Shown here piece by piece: positions 37,696 through 47,400 of a stretch of DNA of 64,000 nucleotides. Below the pieces are notes generated by a model that saw nothing but the letters and a program-made list of their open reading frames with translations, was not told the DNA's origin and made no database searches. The translations under genes and the position numbers were made by a program. Within the stretch, counting starts at the first letter, position 1. Every line of letters starts with the position of its first letter. Source of the stretch: Streptomyces flavidovirens DSM 40150. GTDB lineage: Bacteria > Actinomycetota > Actinomycetes > Streptomycetales > Streptomycetaceae. Location of the stretch: NCBI RefSeq assembly GCF_000429085.1, contig NZ_AUBE01000008.1, positions 1 to 64,000 on the forward strand, given 5' to 3'.

Positions 37696-38537
37696 GCGGA
37701 ACTCTCCATCAGGGAAGCGGGAACAATGCGCGCCAGCCCCTGCGGAGGCGCGGGACGACGGCGCCACTCCCGCGGGTAACCGAGTGAGACCTCACGATGC
37801 GGCACCCCGTCGCACTCAATGGTGCGGGGGATGTGGAGATGCCCGTATATGACGCTCACCGCGCGGTAACGCACATGCCAGTCCGCAGTCTCCTCCGTCC
37901 CGCACCACTGCGCGAACTCCGGATAGCGCAGTATTCGGGTGGGCTCGCGGACCAGCGGGAAGTGGTTGACAAGGATGGTGGGCAGCGCGGGATCGATCGC
38001 GTCCAGTCTCCCGCGCGTGTACTCCAGCCGGGCCCTGCACCAGGCGTCACGGCTGGGGTACGGGTTAGAATGCAACAGGTACTCGTCGGAACAGACCACA
38101 CCCGCCTGGTAGGCGGCATTCAGCGCCTCCTCCTTGGTGCGAGTACCCGGAGGCCGGAACGTGTAGTCGTACAGGACGAACAGCGGGGCCACCGCCACCG
38201 GCCCTGCCGGGCCTTCCCAGAGCGGGTACGGGTCCTCGGGGGTCAGCACCCCCATGCCGCGCATCACGTCGACCAGGTACAAGTAGCGTGCCTCGCCGCG
38301 GAGTTGGACCGGGTCACCCGGCGGAGTCCACAGTTCGTGGTTTCCGGGCGCCCAGACCACGGTGCCGAAGCGATCGCGCAGAATCTTCATCGTATCGATG
38401 ATGTCTGCAGTCATTTCACCGACGTCCCCGGCGACCAGGAGCCAGTCACCGTCCGACTCCGGTTGCAGCTCCTCGGCTATCCTGCGATTTTCCGGGTACT
38501 GAACATGCAGGTCACTGACGGCGAAAAGGTTGGTCAT
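37692..38537 (-). CDS. Calcineurin-like metallophosphoesterase, PptH-like candidate
   Basis: The 281-aa protein has the metal-binding motifs in order: SDLHVQ (D9, H11), VAGDVGEM, APGNHELW, NHFPL and YGHLHIPRT. Calcineurin-type enzymes hydrolyse phosphoesters. The immediate coupling with a PptT-like transferase reproduces the Mycobacterium pair Rv2794c/Rv2795c, where the phosphoesterase (PptH) removes phosphopantetheine from carrier proteins. I therefore infer carrier-protein deactivation here. ATG 38537 (MTNLFAVSDL) starts the conserved region; a longer upstream frame is not coding-like. Confidence 0.85.
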   Translation of the reverse strand: MTNLFAVSDLHVQYPENRRIAEELQPESDGDWLLVAGDVGEMTADIIDTMKILRDRFGTVVWAPGNHELWTPPGDPVQLRGEARYLYLVDVMRGMGVLTPEDPYPLWEGPAGPVAVAPLFVLYDYTFRPPGTRTKEEALNAAYQAGVVCSDEYLLHSNPYPSRDAWCRARLEYTRGRLDAIDPALPTILVNHFPLVREPTRILRYPEFAQWCGTEETADWHVRYRAVSVIYGHLHIPRTIECDGVPHREVSLGYPREWRRRPAPPQGLARIVPASLMESSA

Positions 38538-39113
38538 GCCATTACCGCCGGTACGTAGGGTCCCGTTGTTCGTTCCTGGCGCATGTCGCCTACTCTCTAG
38601 CAGAGGCTTCACTGACAGACCACACTTGTAGTGTACGAGCAAGTGTCGTGTAACCCGTCTGCCCGGTCGGCTGATTCGGCGCACTCGACGGTCTGGCCGG
38701 CGATGCGGCGGCTGAAGATGTCGTGATGATGACGCAGCGATCCTGTCGTGCCCTCTCACGCCCAACCCCCGCCGAAGCCGGACGTCTCACCCTGAGGTGA
38801 CAGAGAGGGGGCGCCCACGACACCGTCAAGGAAAGCGCTTTAGGCCAAGTCGAGAAGCTTGATCATCTCGTCTCCAACCCGGACAACCGGGCCATCACGG
38901 CACGGACACGTCCGAGTGACTCATCTCGCCGGACGGGAACACGTCAGCCCTGCCGTGTGTGTGGGGAGCGGATACTAGCGGATCAGTGGACTCTTTGTGA
39001 GTCATTCGTCGACTGGTCGTAGCTTTTTTCCATAGAAGGTGGCTATAGTTGACACGCTCGTGCGTGACTCTATGAAGGACCCTCGTGTCGCACGAGTGAC
39101 GATCGGAGGGATC
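38538..39113. other. Gene-poor, lower-GC stretch with inverted repeats (start of the NRPS cluster)
   Basis: No convincing gene is present in this stretch. It contains an inverted repeat ACACTTG, 11 nt, CAAGTGT (38622-38646), located 85-109 bp upstream of the phosphoesterase start, and a small GACTC/GAGTC hairpin (38989-39003). Base composition and codon bias differ from flanking genes. A frame from 38801 to 39022 reading QPCRVCGERILADQW has no usable start codon and is not called. Confidence 0.6.
39049..39096 (+). promoter_or_regulatory. Sigma-70-type promoter and flanking inverted repeat ahead of the HTH gene
   Basis: TTGACA (39049-39054) and TATGAA (39071-39076) are 16 bp apart, close to the vegetative (HrdB) consensus and unusually good for Streptomyces. 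CTCGTGCG (39057-39064) and CGCACGAG (39089-39096) bracket the -10 box, giving a possible operator or a leader hairpin. Confidence 0.6.
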
Positions 39114-39134
39114 ATGATTGCAGGTGTGGCGTGA
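39114..39134 (+). CDS. Six-codon leader peptide MIAGVA overlapping the next start
   Basis: GGAGGG at 39105-39110 is a strong ribosome-binding site three bases before this ATG. The frame reads Met-Ile-Ala-Gly-Val-Ala-stop, and the stop TGA (39132-39134) overlaps the GTG of the HTH gene (39131-39133). Such GTGA overlaps couple translation. It could alternatively just be the site that feeds ribosomes to the GTG start, which has no ribosome site of its own. Confidence 0.45.
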   Translation: MIAGVA

Positions 39135-39607
39135 AATGGACCATCACAGTCGAAGCGTCAGGTGCGGGCGCCGAAGAGGAACCGGCAACGATCACCGCAG
39201 TGATGATGAGCGTTCCCGGTGGGGCACCGCGCATAGTTGAGCTGATCGTCCGGGCCTCGGAAGAAGGTGGGGTTTCCCCACGAGCCGCACTCGACATCGA
39301 CTTCGAGATGCTGGCTCAGGCGATGAGCGGGGTTGCCGGCCCGTCTTCCCGCTCCAAGGACGAACCGGAGAGCCACAAGCGTGCGGCAGTGTCTGCCCCT
39401 CCGGTCGCAGAGAAGGCAGAACGCCCCTACCGCAAGATGCCCGACGCGGATGAGGTGAAGGCAGTCTTCCTCAAGCTCAGGAGTGTGGGGAAGGTGGCGC
39501 AGCACTACGACGTTCCCCGCTACACCGCGCAGGCATGGGTGGACAGGCTGCGTCGTCTGGGTCACCTGGAGGAACCGAAGTCGAGCCCCCGAAGGCGGCG
39601 CGGCTAG
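39131..39607 (+). CDS. Small HTH-containing DNA-binding protein (putative cluster regulator)
   Basis: The 158-aa protein has a beta-rich N-terminal part (MKWTITVEASGAGAEEEPAT), a low-complexity linker (about 75-95), and a C-terminal helix-turn-helix (about 105-145: ADEVKAVFLKLRSVGKVAQH, then YDVPRYTAQAWVDRLRRLGH) with a basic tail RRRRG. It resembles short regulators seen in actinomycetes, but no family name is secure. It is the only regulator inside the cluster border, with its own strong promoter, and converges with the A-KR-PCP gene across a terminator. Confidence 0.6.
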   Translation: MKWTITVEASGAGAEEEPATITAVMMSVPGGAPRIVELIVRASEEGGVSPRAALDIDFEMLAQAMSGVAGPSSRSKDEPESHKRAAVSAPPVAEKAERPYRKMPDADEVKAVFLKLRSVGKVAQHYDVPRYTAQAWVDRLRRLGHLEEPKSSPRRRRG

Positions 39608-39706
39608 GAACCCGAGTAAGGCGTCGGCGCGCAGACGGCAGGAACAAGTGCCCATCGGCAGAATTCAGGTGCTGCTGATGGAGTACGGGGGATCTTCGTG
39701 CTGGAT

Positions 39707-39744
39707 GTACCTCCCTGGGGCAGTACCACTGCCCCGGGAGGTAC
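39707..39744. terminator. Strong bidirectional terminator between the regulator and the NRPS operon
   Basis: Arms GTACCTCCCTGGGGCAG (39707-39723) and CTGCCCCGGGAGGTAC (39729-39744) pair over 16 bp with one bulged T and a 5-nt loop. It is nine bases from the end of the leftward A-KR-PCP gene. Confidence 0.75.
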
Positions 39745-39752
39745 ACCCTTGC

Positions 39753-42700
39753 TCAGCCGGCGATCCCGGCCGCCAGAGAACGGACCGTCGGTGACTCGTA
39801 GAGCGAGCCCACAGTGACCCGGTCGCCCAGTTGGTTGCTCAGCGCCTCTGCGAGCTGCACCGCCCTGATCGAGTCGCACCCCAGGCTGAAGAACGATTCG
39901 TCCCGGCCCACTTGGGAGACCCCGAGCACCTCGGCCGCGGCCTTCGCCACCAGCACCTCCAGCTGCCCGTCAGGTGCCACATAGCCGGCACCGCCCGCGC
40001 CGAGAGCTGCCAGCACGGCCGCCGGGTCGGGGGAGCCACTGCCGTCCCGCTCGATCCGCGAGGTCACCACCACCCGGGCGAAAATCCCCTGACCGGCCAG
40101 TTGGGCGGACACAGCGGCCCGCACGCGCTGAGGGTCCTCGCCCGGTTCCGGCACCACTGCCACGGCGATGGTGCCGCCGCGCAGTTGGTCCGCCGCCAGG
40201 AGCATCTTGATCTGCTCGTTCGCCGGGTCCGCACCGATCAGCAGATGCACCGGCCCGGCCCGCAGGGCACCCAGCAGCGCCAGCGTGCCACGGGCCGGAT
40301 CGATCAGCGTCAACCCGCGATGCCGGGCCGCCGCGACCAGCGGACTGCCCTGGTTCATCCCAGGACCGTCCCACATGCTCCAGGCCAGACTCTGCGCCCG
40401 CCGGCCCGTTGCGGCCCAGCGCTGGGCCCAGCCGTCCAACACCGCGTTGGCCGCCGCATAGGCACCGAATCCGGTGCCGCCGAACAACCCGTTCACGGAC
40501 GAGAACAGCACCACCACGGTGTCCGGCCGAGTGGCCAGCAGCCTGTCCACGGCCACACAGCCACCGGCCTTCGGGCGCAGCATCCGGTCCAGCCACTGCA
40601 CGGACTCCGACCGCAGCTCGTGCTCCGACAAGGACTCCCACTGCGCCGCGACCGCGGCCCCCGCCAGGTGCAACACCAGGTCGAGCCCACGGCCCCAGGA
40701 CGACTCCGCCTCCACCACCTCACGGGCCAGCGCGTCGGGATCCGCGACATCGGCGGCTCGGTAACGGACCTCACCGACCGCGGACAGAATCTCCAGAGCG
40801 TCCCGCGCCTCGGTGTCCAGCTGCGCCTCCGGCGTCCGCCCGACGATCAGCAGCCGAGCCCCGTGCGCCACCACCAGGTGCTCTGCCGCGGTCCGTCCCA
40901 GGCCGCCGAGACCGCCGGTGAGCAGACAGGTCCCGCCACGGGGCAGCACATCGGTGGGTACGTCGAAGACCTCCGGCAACGGCACGGTGCGCAGCCGCTG
41001 TTGCAGCGGTTTGCCGTCGCGCACGGCGACCACGTCACTGTCGTGCTGACGGCCCGCCAGCGCGGCCAGTGCGGCCGCGTCGGCGTCCGCCGGGGCGTCG
41101 ATCATCGCGGTACGGGCGAGCAGCCGCTCCGAGCGCGCGGTACGCACCAGCGCGGTCAGCCCCGCCCGCCCCGGCACCACCAGGTCACCGGGTGCCGCCT
41201 GCGCGGCGCCCCGCGTGAATACGGTGAGCTCGGCATCGGGACGTACCCGCGACAAAGCCGAAGCCACGGCGAGGAACTGCGCCGGCACACCGGTGTCTCC
41301 ATCGGCGGGCGCCGCCGCGGGGTCCCCGGCGGCCACGAACAAAACCTGCGGCACGAGGCCGCGGTCCTCCCCGGCCCGGTCGTCCGTGAGCTGCCCGCCG
41401 ACTCCTTCGAAGGCCTGCTCCAGGGCTCGGACGAGCTCCACGGGGTCCGCGCCGACCGGGACCTGAACATCGGCCAGCCCGTCCAGCCAGTCGGGGGCGG
41501 TACCGCTGACCATGGCCACCAGGGGACCGGCCGGCCGCTGCCGCAGCGGCGTCCCGGCCGGTTCCCAGGCGACCGCCAGTGCTGGGATACCGGCCTCGTC
41601 GCCCGACGGGCCGTCCGGGACGGCGCCGTCCGCCTCACCGCCGTAACACCGATCGTCGAACCGCCCGTCGCGCCAGCCTTCGAGCAGTCGCTCGCGCTGC
41701 ACCTTCCCGCCGTTCTGCCGGGGGAACTCCTGGCCCGTCACCGGCACCAGATCGGCCGGGCGCAGGGCCAGGTCGCGGGCAAGGGCGGAACGGATGGCGT
41801 CCACCAGGGCGGGCACGTCGTCGGTGTCGGGCACGAAGAAGACCACCAAGGCGTCGGTGCCGGTGTCCTCGTCGGGCACCCCGGCCACCGCGGAGCAGGC
41901 GGGCAGCACGCCCGGGACCTGCTCCACCACCGCTTCGATCTCGTGTGCGGGGAAGTTGGCCCCGTTGACGATCACCATGTTCTTCTGCCGGCCGGTGAGG
42001 AACAGCCTGCCGTCGCGCAGGAACCCCAGGTCACCGGTGTCGAACCAGCCGTCGCCGGTGAAACTCTCCAGGTTGGCCCGCTCGTTGTGGGCGTAACCGT
42101 TCAGCAGGGTGCGGCCGGACACGTGCAGCCGGCCGACCCGGCCCTCGGGGAGCACCTCGCCCTTCGGGTCCACGATCCGCAGCGCCACGCCGGGCACCGG
42201 GGCGCCGACCTCCGTCACCACCACCGCGCCCGGCGTGCCCACGGGCAGCTCGCGCAGTCCGCCGTCCAGCGAGGCGGGTTCCAGGGAGATGGTGCCGGCC
42301 GCCGGGTCGTCACGGTGCATGCGGGTGTACGTCACCCCGGACGAGGTCTCCGACATTCCCCAGCAGGGCACCATGGCGTCGGCGGGCAGAGCGTGCGGGG
42401 CGAGCAGTTCCACGAAGCGGCGGGCGGTACGGGCGACCACGGCCTCACCGGCGTTGCAGATGTTGGTCAGGCGGCTCAGGTCCCACGATCCGGCGGCGAT
42501 CTCCTCCGCGCGCTGACACACCAGCGAGAACGCGAAATTCGGCGCCCAAGTACTGGTGGCCCGGAACCGGTCCAGACAGTCCAGCCACAGCAGCGGTCTG
42601 CGGATCACCGACTCCGTCCGCACATTGACGTGCTCACAGGTCAGGAACACGTCCCGGACGTTGAACATGATCATGCCGCCGACGTGGTCCAGCGGCATCC

Positions 42701-43589
42701 AGTTCAGCGAGACGTCGTGCTCTGTGAAGCCGTTCGCGGCGATCGCCGCGTAGCTCCTGGCGACGATGGTGCGATGGCGGTGCTGCACGCACTTGGGCGT
42801 GCCGGTGCTGCCCGAGGTCAGCAGGTTGACGATCAGCGCGTCCGGGTCGGGGACCGTCCAGTCGGCCGGTTCCGGGTCGAGCAGCGTGTCGGCGGCCAGC
42901 ACCCGCAGGGCCTCGCCGCCGGGCAGCCGGCCGGCCAGTGAACGTACCCCTTCGAGCAGTCCGGGATCGGCGATCACCGGCGGGCGGCCGAGCAGCCCCC
43001 AGGCCGCGACGAGCTTGCGCACCGCGGCGTTGTCCGTGGCGTACTCCGGCGCGGGGGCCACCGGGGTGGGCAGGAATCCGCCCAGTACGCAGGCCCACCA
43101 GGCGGTGACGAAGGTCCGGCTGTCGGCGCACTGCAACAGCACGGTGTCACCCGGAGCCAGGCCGTGGCGTCGCAGTCCGCCCAGCATGCGGCGGGCCTCT
43201 TCGTACAGCTCGGCGTACGTCTGCCGGTCGGTGCTGCCGTCCGGCAGCAGATAGGTGGTGCCGCGGCCGGGGGCCACCCGCGCGGCCCGGGCCAGCGCCT
43301 GCGGCAGCGTCGCCACCGCGTCCGGCGGCAGGACCGGCTCGGGGCCGTGGACCAGCGCCGGCCGGTCGGCGGGGACGTCGGTGCCGGCGGGTACGCCGCC
43401 GGTGCCGGGCCCGGATGCCGCCCGGTTCGCGCCGGGAGCGCGCAGCCGGCGGTCGTACACGGCGGCGGCCTCCCGGACGCCCGGGGCACCGGCGGCGATC
43501 CCGGCGATGGCTTCCAGGGAGAACGGTGTGGCTGCCGTGGCGGGGGCAGCGGTGTCGGCGGTGGCGGAGGTGCCGGCGGTGATACTCAC
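39753..43589 (-). CDS. NRPS module A-KR-(pseudo-Asub)-PCP
   Basis: The 1278-aa protein has four parts. The acyl/aminoacyl-AMP ligase domain (about 90-660) shows NLLTSGSTGTPKCVQ and ends at PRQNGGKVQRERLLEGW, and in place of the usual A4 motif reads MPLDHVGGMIMFNVRD. The ketoreductase (about 690-1110) has NADPH motif TGGLGGLG at 891 and catalytic Ser and Tyr near 1031 and 1044 (SSVNGLFGGTG, GAYAAANAV). A second Asub-like remnant lies at about 1140-1196 (VAVVPEPGEDPQRVRAAVSA). The carrier has Ser1240 (SLGCDSIRA). The order matches modules that load and reduce 2-keto acids in depsipeptide synthetases. It is the last gene of the operon and overlaps the thioesterase by four bases. Confidence 0.82.
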   Translation of the reverse strand: MSITAGTSATADTAAPATAATPFSLEAIAGIAAGAPGVREAAAVYDRRLRAPGANRAASGPGTGGVPAGTDVPADRPALVHGPEPVLPPDAVATLPQALARAARVAPGRGTTYLLPDGSTDRQTYAELYEEARRMLGGLRRHGLAPGDTVLLQCADSRTFVTAWWACVLGGFLPTPVAPAPEYATDNAAVRKLVAAWGLLGRPPVIADPGLLEGVRSLAGRLPGGEALRVLAADTLLDPEPADWTVPDPDALIVNLLTSGSTGTPKCVQHRHRTIVARSYAAIAANGFTEHDVSLNWMPLDHVGGMIMFNVRDVFLTCEHVNVRTESVIRRPLLWLDCLDRFRATSTWAPNFAFSLVCQRAEEIAAGSWDLSRLTNICNAGEAVVARTARRFVELLAPHALPADAMVPCWGMSETSSGVTYTRMHRDDPAAGTISLEPASLDGGLRELPVGTPGAVVVTEVGAPVPGVALRIVDPKGEVLPEGRVGRLHVSGRTLLNGYAHNERANLESFTGDGWFDTGDLGFLRDGRLFLTGRQKNMVIVNGANFPAHEIEAVVEQVPGVLPACSAVAGVPDEDTGTDALVVFFVPDTDDVPALVDAIRSALARDLALRPADLVPVTGQEFPRQNGGKVQRERLLEGWRDGRFDDRCYGGEADGAVPDGPSGDEAGIPALAVAWEPAGTPLRQRPAGPLVAMVSGTAPDWLDGLADVQVPVGADPVELVRALEQAFEGVGGQLTDDRAGEDRGLVPQVLFVAAGDPAAAPADGDTGVPAQFLAVASALSRVRPDAELTVFTRGAAQAAPGDLVVPGRAGLTALVRTARSERLLARTAMIDAPADADAAALAALAGRQHDSDVVAVRDGKPLQQRLRTVPLPEVFDVPTDVLPRGGTCLLTGGLGGLGRTAAEHLVVAHGARLLIVGRTPEAQLDTEARDALEILSAVGEVRYRAADVADPDALAREVVEAESSWGRGLDLVLHLAGAAVAAQWESLSEHELRSESVQWLDRMLRPKAGGCVAVDRLLATRPDTVVVLFSSVNGLFGGTGFGAYAAANAVLDGWAQRWAATGRRAQSLAWSMWDGPGMNQGSPLVAAARHRGLTLIDPARGTLALLGALRAGPVHLLIGADPANEQIKMLLAADQLRGGTIAVAVVPEPGEDPQRVRAAVSAQLAGQGIFARVVVTSRIERDGSGSPDPAAVLAALGAGGAGYVAPDGQLEVLVAKAAAEVLGVSQVGRDESFFSLGCDSIRAVQLAEALSNQLGDRVTVGSLYESPTVRSLAAGIAG

Positions 43590-44431
43590 GCGAGTGTCCT
43601 TCCATCCGGGGCAGTCAGCGATCCGGCAGGGGCGGCCGGCGCTCCGGTGGGCAACTGCCCACTGATCTCGCGGGCCGCCTCCGGAGTCAGTCCGACGACG
43701 AAGTAGTGACCGCCCTCGACGCTCACGCCGGTGCGGCCCACATCGGTCTGCTCGGCCCAGCCGGCCAGAGCGGTCTCGTCCACCGAACCGGTCAGGCCGC
43801 GAACCGTGGTGATCGGCACCGGCAGCGGGGGACGCGGCCGGTGCCGGTAGTTCTCCCAGAGCTCGAAATCGGCGCGCAGCACCGGCAGCAGGAACTCCAG
43901 CAACTGCGCGTTGCGGGCCACCGCCTCCGGCAGTCCGCCGCGCTCGTTCACGGCGGCCAGCAGGTCCTCGTCCGACAGCCGGTGCAGCGGCTCCGCGGGC
44001 GGCGGTGCCTGCGGGGCGGGCTGCTCACCGACGATCAGCCGCTGCGGCCAGGTCCCGAACCGGCGGCCCATCTCGTGCGCGATCTCGTACGCCAGCAGCC
44101 CGCCCGCGCAGTGCCCGTACAGCACGTACGGCATGGCCGTGTACGGGCGCAGGGCGATCGCGCAGGCGGTGACCAGCGCGTCGATGCGGGCCGGCGGCTC
44201 CTCACGGGACCGGTCCTCGCGGCCGGGCAACTGCACCGCCAGCGTCTCCACCCAGGAGGGCATCAGCGCCGCCATCCGCTGGTACACGGACGCGCCGCCA
44301 CCGGCGAACGGCAGACAGATCAGCCGCACCCGGACGTCCTTCCCGGGCACCCGGCGCACCCAGAGCGAGTCCGCGGCGAAGCTCACCGGTTTGATGTCCG
44401 CGGGCGCCTTCGTGGGGGTGCCCGCGCTCAT
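43586..44431 (-). CDS. Discrete alpha/beta-hydrolase thioesterase (Cys nucleophile)
   Basis: The 281-aa protein fits type II thioesterases: RLICLPFAGGGASVYQRMAA at the start, the nucleophile elbow YGHCAGGLLAYEIAHEMG (Cys108 replacing the usual Ser) and the terminal EGGHYFVV His. It may remove misprimed acyl groups or release the product. ATG 44431 overlaps the C-A-T stop (ATGA), and its own stop overlaps the A-KR-PCP start, so all three proteins are coupled. Cysteine nucleophiles are also known in thioesterases that form strained rings such as beta-lactones or beta-lactams. Confidence 0.85.
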   Translation of the reverse strand: MSAGTPTKAPADIKPVSFAADSLWVRRVPGKDVRVRLICLPFAGGGASVYQRMAALMPSWVETLAVQLPGREDRSREEPPARIDALVTACAIALRPYTAMPYVLYGHCAGGLLAYEIAHEMGRRFGTWPQRLIVGEQPAPQAPPPAEPLHRLSDEDLLAAVNERGGLPEAVARNAQLLEFLLPVLRADFELWENYRHRPRPPLPVPITTVRGLTGSVDETALAGWAEQTDVGRTGVSVEGGHYFVVGLTPEAAREISGQLPTGAPAAPAGSLTAPDGRTLA

Positions 44432-47400
44432 CGCGCCCCCTCCTCGTCCAGTTCGGCGGCCAGCTCGGCGATCTCGTCGTCGCTGCGCCCCTCCACCAGT
44501 TCCAGTGCCTCCGCCAGCGCGTCCCGCTGCGCCCCCTGACCCGTGGTCGCCGCATCGACGAGCGCGGACAGACCGGCCACGGTGGGGGTGGCGAAGAAGT
44601 CGGCGATCGGCAGTGCCACCCCGAACACCGCGTTCACGCGGGAGGACAACTGGATGGCCTGCAGACTGGTGCCGCCCGCCGCGAAGAAGTTCACGTGGTT
44701 GCCGACACGGGCGCCCAGCAGCGGGGCGAACACCTCCTTGCGCATGGTGCGCTCCGTGGGCGTGCTGTTCTCCTCGTCGACGTCCGAGAGTTCGTCCACC
44801 GCGGCGAACTCCACGGCAGGCAGCCGCCGCCGGTCGATCTTGCCGCTCGGGGTGAGCGGGACCGCCTCCAGCGGCACCAGCACGGAAGGCACCATCGCGG
44901 ACGGCAGCCGGCCGGCCACCGCGGAGCGGACCGTGTCGAGCTGCAGCTCGCCGGGCCGCTCCGGCACCACGTACGCCATCAGCAGGGCGCCGGTGCGCGG
45001 GTCTGCGGCCACCTCCGCCACCGCCCGGGCGACCCCGTCCACGGCCTGCAGCGCGGCCTCCACCTCGCCCAGCTCGATCCGTACGCCACGGACCTTGACC
45101 TGCCGGTCGGCTCTGCCGACGAAGCACAGGTCCCCGGCCTCGTCCCAGACGGCCAGGTCACCGGTGAGGTAGCGGCGCGAGCCGGGCGGGCCGTCCGGGT
45201 CGGGCCGGAACCGGTCGGCGGTCAGGTCGGGCCGCCCCAGGTAACCGCGTGCCACCCCCAGTCCGGCGATGGCGAGTTCACCGACCGCGCCGGGCGGGAG
45301 CACACCCGAACCGGCACCGTCCACCACGTAGGCGCGGTGGTTGGCCATCGCCCGGCCGATCGGCGGCGAGGAGGTCCACTCGCCCTCGCACCGCTTGGCC
45401 ACCACGGTCACCGTGGTCTCCGTCGGGCCGTAGCCGTTCCAGAAGCCCCGGCCACGGGCCCACCGGGTGGTCAGCTCACCGGTGAACGCCTCGCCTCCCA
45501 CGAACGCCACCCGCAGATCGGGGTAGCCCTCCGGGTCGAGCAGTTCCATGATCGCCGGGGGCAGGTCGATGACGGTGATCCGCTGCTCGCGCAGCACCGC
45601 GTCGAGGGCGTCCACGGAGCGCCGCTGGTCCTCGTCCATGACGTACAGGGCGGCGCCGCTGAGCAGCGTGCCGAAGATCTCGAACACCGAGACGTCGAAG
45701 CCGGGCGAGGCGAAGTGCAGGACCCGGTCCTCGGGGGTGAGAGCGAACATCTCCCGTACGGTGCGGGTGAAGTTGGCCGCGTTGCGGTGCTCGACCACCA
45801 CGCCCTTGGGCCGGCCGGTGGACCCCGAGGTGTAGATGACGTACGCCGCGGAGGCGGGCGGCACGACGACCGGGGCATGCTGCTCATCGGTCGCAGGTTC
45901 GTCCTGCGGGCCGGGGCCGAGGACCACGCGCAGCGGCTGCGGCACCCGGTCCGCCGTGCCGGGGGAGACCAGCACGGTCCGGGCCCCGGTGTCCTCCAGG
46001 ATCATCGCCAGCCGCTCGTCGGGCTGACCGACGTCCACCGGTACGTAGGCGCCACCGGCGCGCAGCACACCGAGTACGGCGGCGAGCAGCGCCGGGCCCC
46101 GCTCCATCACCACCGGCACGAGGTCACCGAGGCCGACTCCGGCGGCCACCAGTCGCGCTGCGATCCGCCGGGACCAGGCGTCGAGACCGCCGTAGGTCAA
46201 AGTGCCGCCCTGCCAGACCAGCGCGGTGTTGTCCGGGGCGGCCGCGACGACCTCTGCGAACAGTTCGTGCAGCGGGGTTTCGAGCGGCGCGCCGATCGGC
46301 GCGTTCCAGTGCTCAAGCACCTGTGCGCGTTCCTGCGCAGTGCCCAGCGGGGCGTCTCCCCACGGCCGTTCCGGCTGCTCGCAGAGCGCGCCCAGGGTCT
46401 GCAGGAAGCGGTCCAGGAGGCGGGCGGCCGTGGCTCGCCGGTACAGCGAGGTGGCGAACCGTACCGCCACGGTGGGCTGCTCGCCGTCGCCGACCTCCAG
46501 CGCCAGCTCGAACGTCCCGGCACCGGCGTCGACCTGCTCGCAGCCGATCCGCACCCCGTCCGCCTCGACCGGTCCGGTGCTCTCGCCGGTGGTGGTGAAG
46601 CCGATCTGGACCAGGGGCAGCCGGCCGGCGTCCGGTTCCACCCCGAGGGCGTCCAGGATCAGCTTGAACGGCAGGGTGGAGTGCTCCTTGCCGTCCCGGC
46701 GGGCGTCGCGCACGCGGGCCACCACGGCGGCGAAGCTGTCCGCCTCGTCCAGTTCGACCCGCAGCGGCAGCAGGTTTCCGATGTCGCCGACCAGCCGGCC
46801 GGCGTCGTACGGGCCCGTGACGTCGTACGGCAGACCGACGGTGAGGTCCCCGCGGGCGGTGTGCCGGGCGATCAGGACCAGGAAGGCGGCCAGCAGGACA
46901 TCCTGCCGCTCGGCATCGTCCTTGGCCAAGTCGTCGGCCGCTGCCGCGAGTTCGAGCGGCAGCGGCAGCCGGACCACGTCGCTGCTCAGGTCGATCAGCC
47001 GCGGACGGGGGGAGTCGGTGGGCAGCTCCGTGCCCTCCCAGCCGGCCAGGGCGCCGCGCCAGTACTCGGTGGCCTCGCGGGCGCCGTCCTGCTCGCACCA
47101 GTCCCGTTGCCAGCTCGCGTAAGCGCCGAAGTCCACCGGCTCCCGCGCCCACTTCGGCGCCTCGCCGCCTATTCGGGCGCGGTAGGCGTGGGCAAGGTCG
47201 CTCTGGAGCACCCGCGCGGAGCGCGGGTCCAGGACGATGTAGTGGCTGGTCAGCACCAGCAGGTGCTGCTCGGGGGTGGCCCGCAGCAGCCGGAAGCGGA
47301 CCATCGGGCCGGAGTTGAGGTCCAGTCCGCGGCGCAGCTCGCCCTGCACCACCTCGTCGGCGCGCGGGCGCAGCCGGCCGTCGGGAACGTCCTCGACCTC

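Noticed and set aside
38801..39022. A frame reading QPCRVCGERILADQWTLC
   Set aside because: It has no plausible start codon except a GTG inside the cysteine motif, no ribosome-binding site, and poor codon bias.
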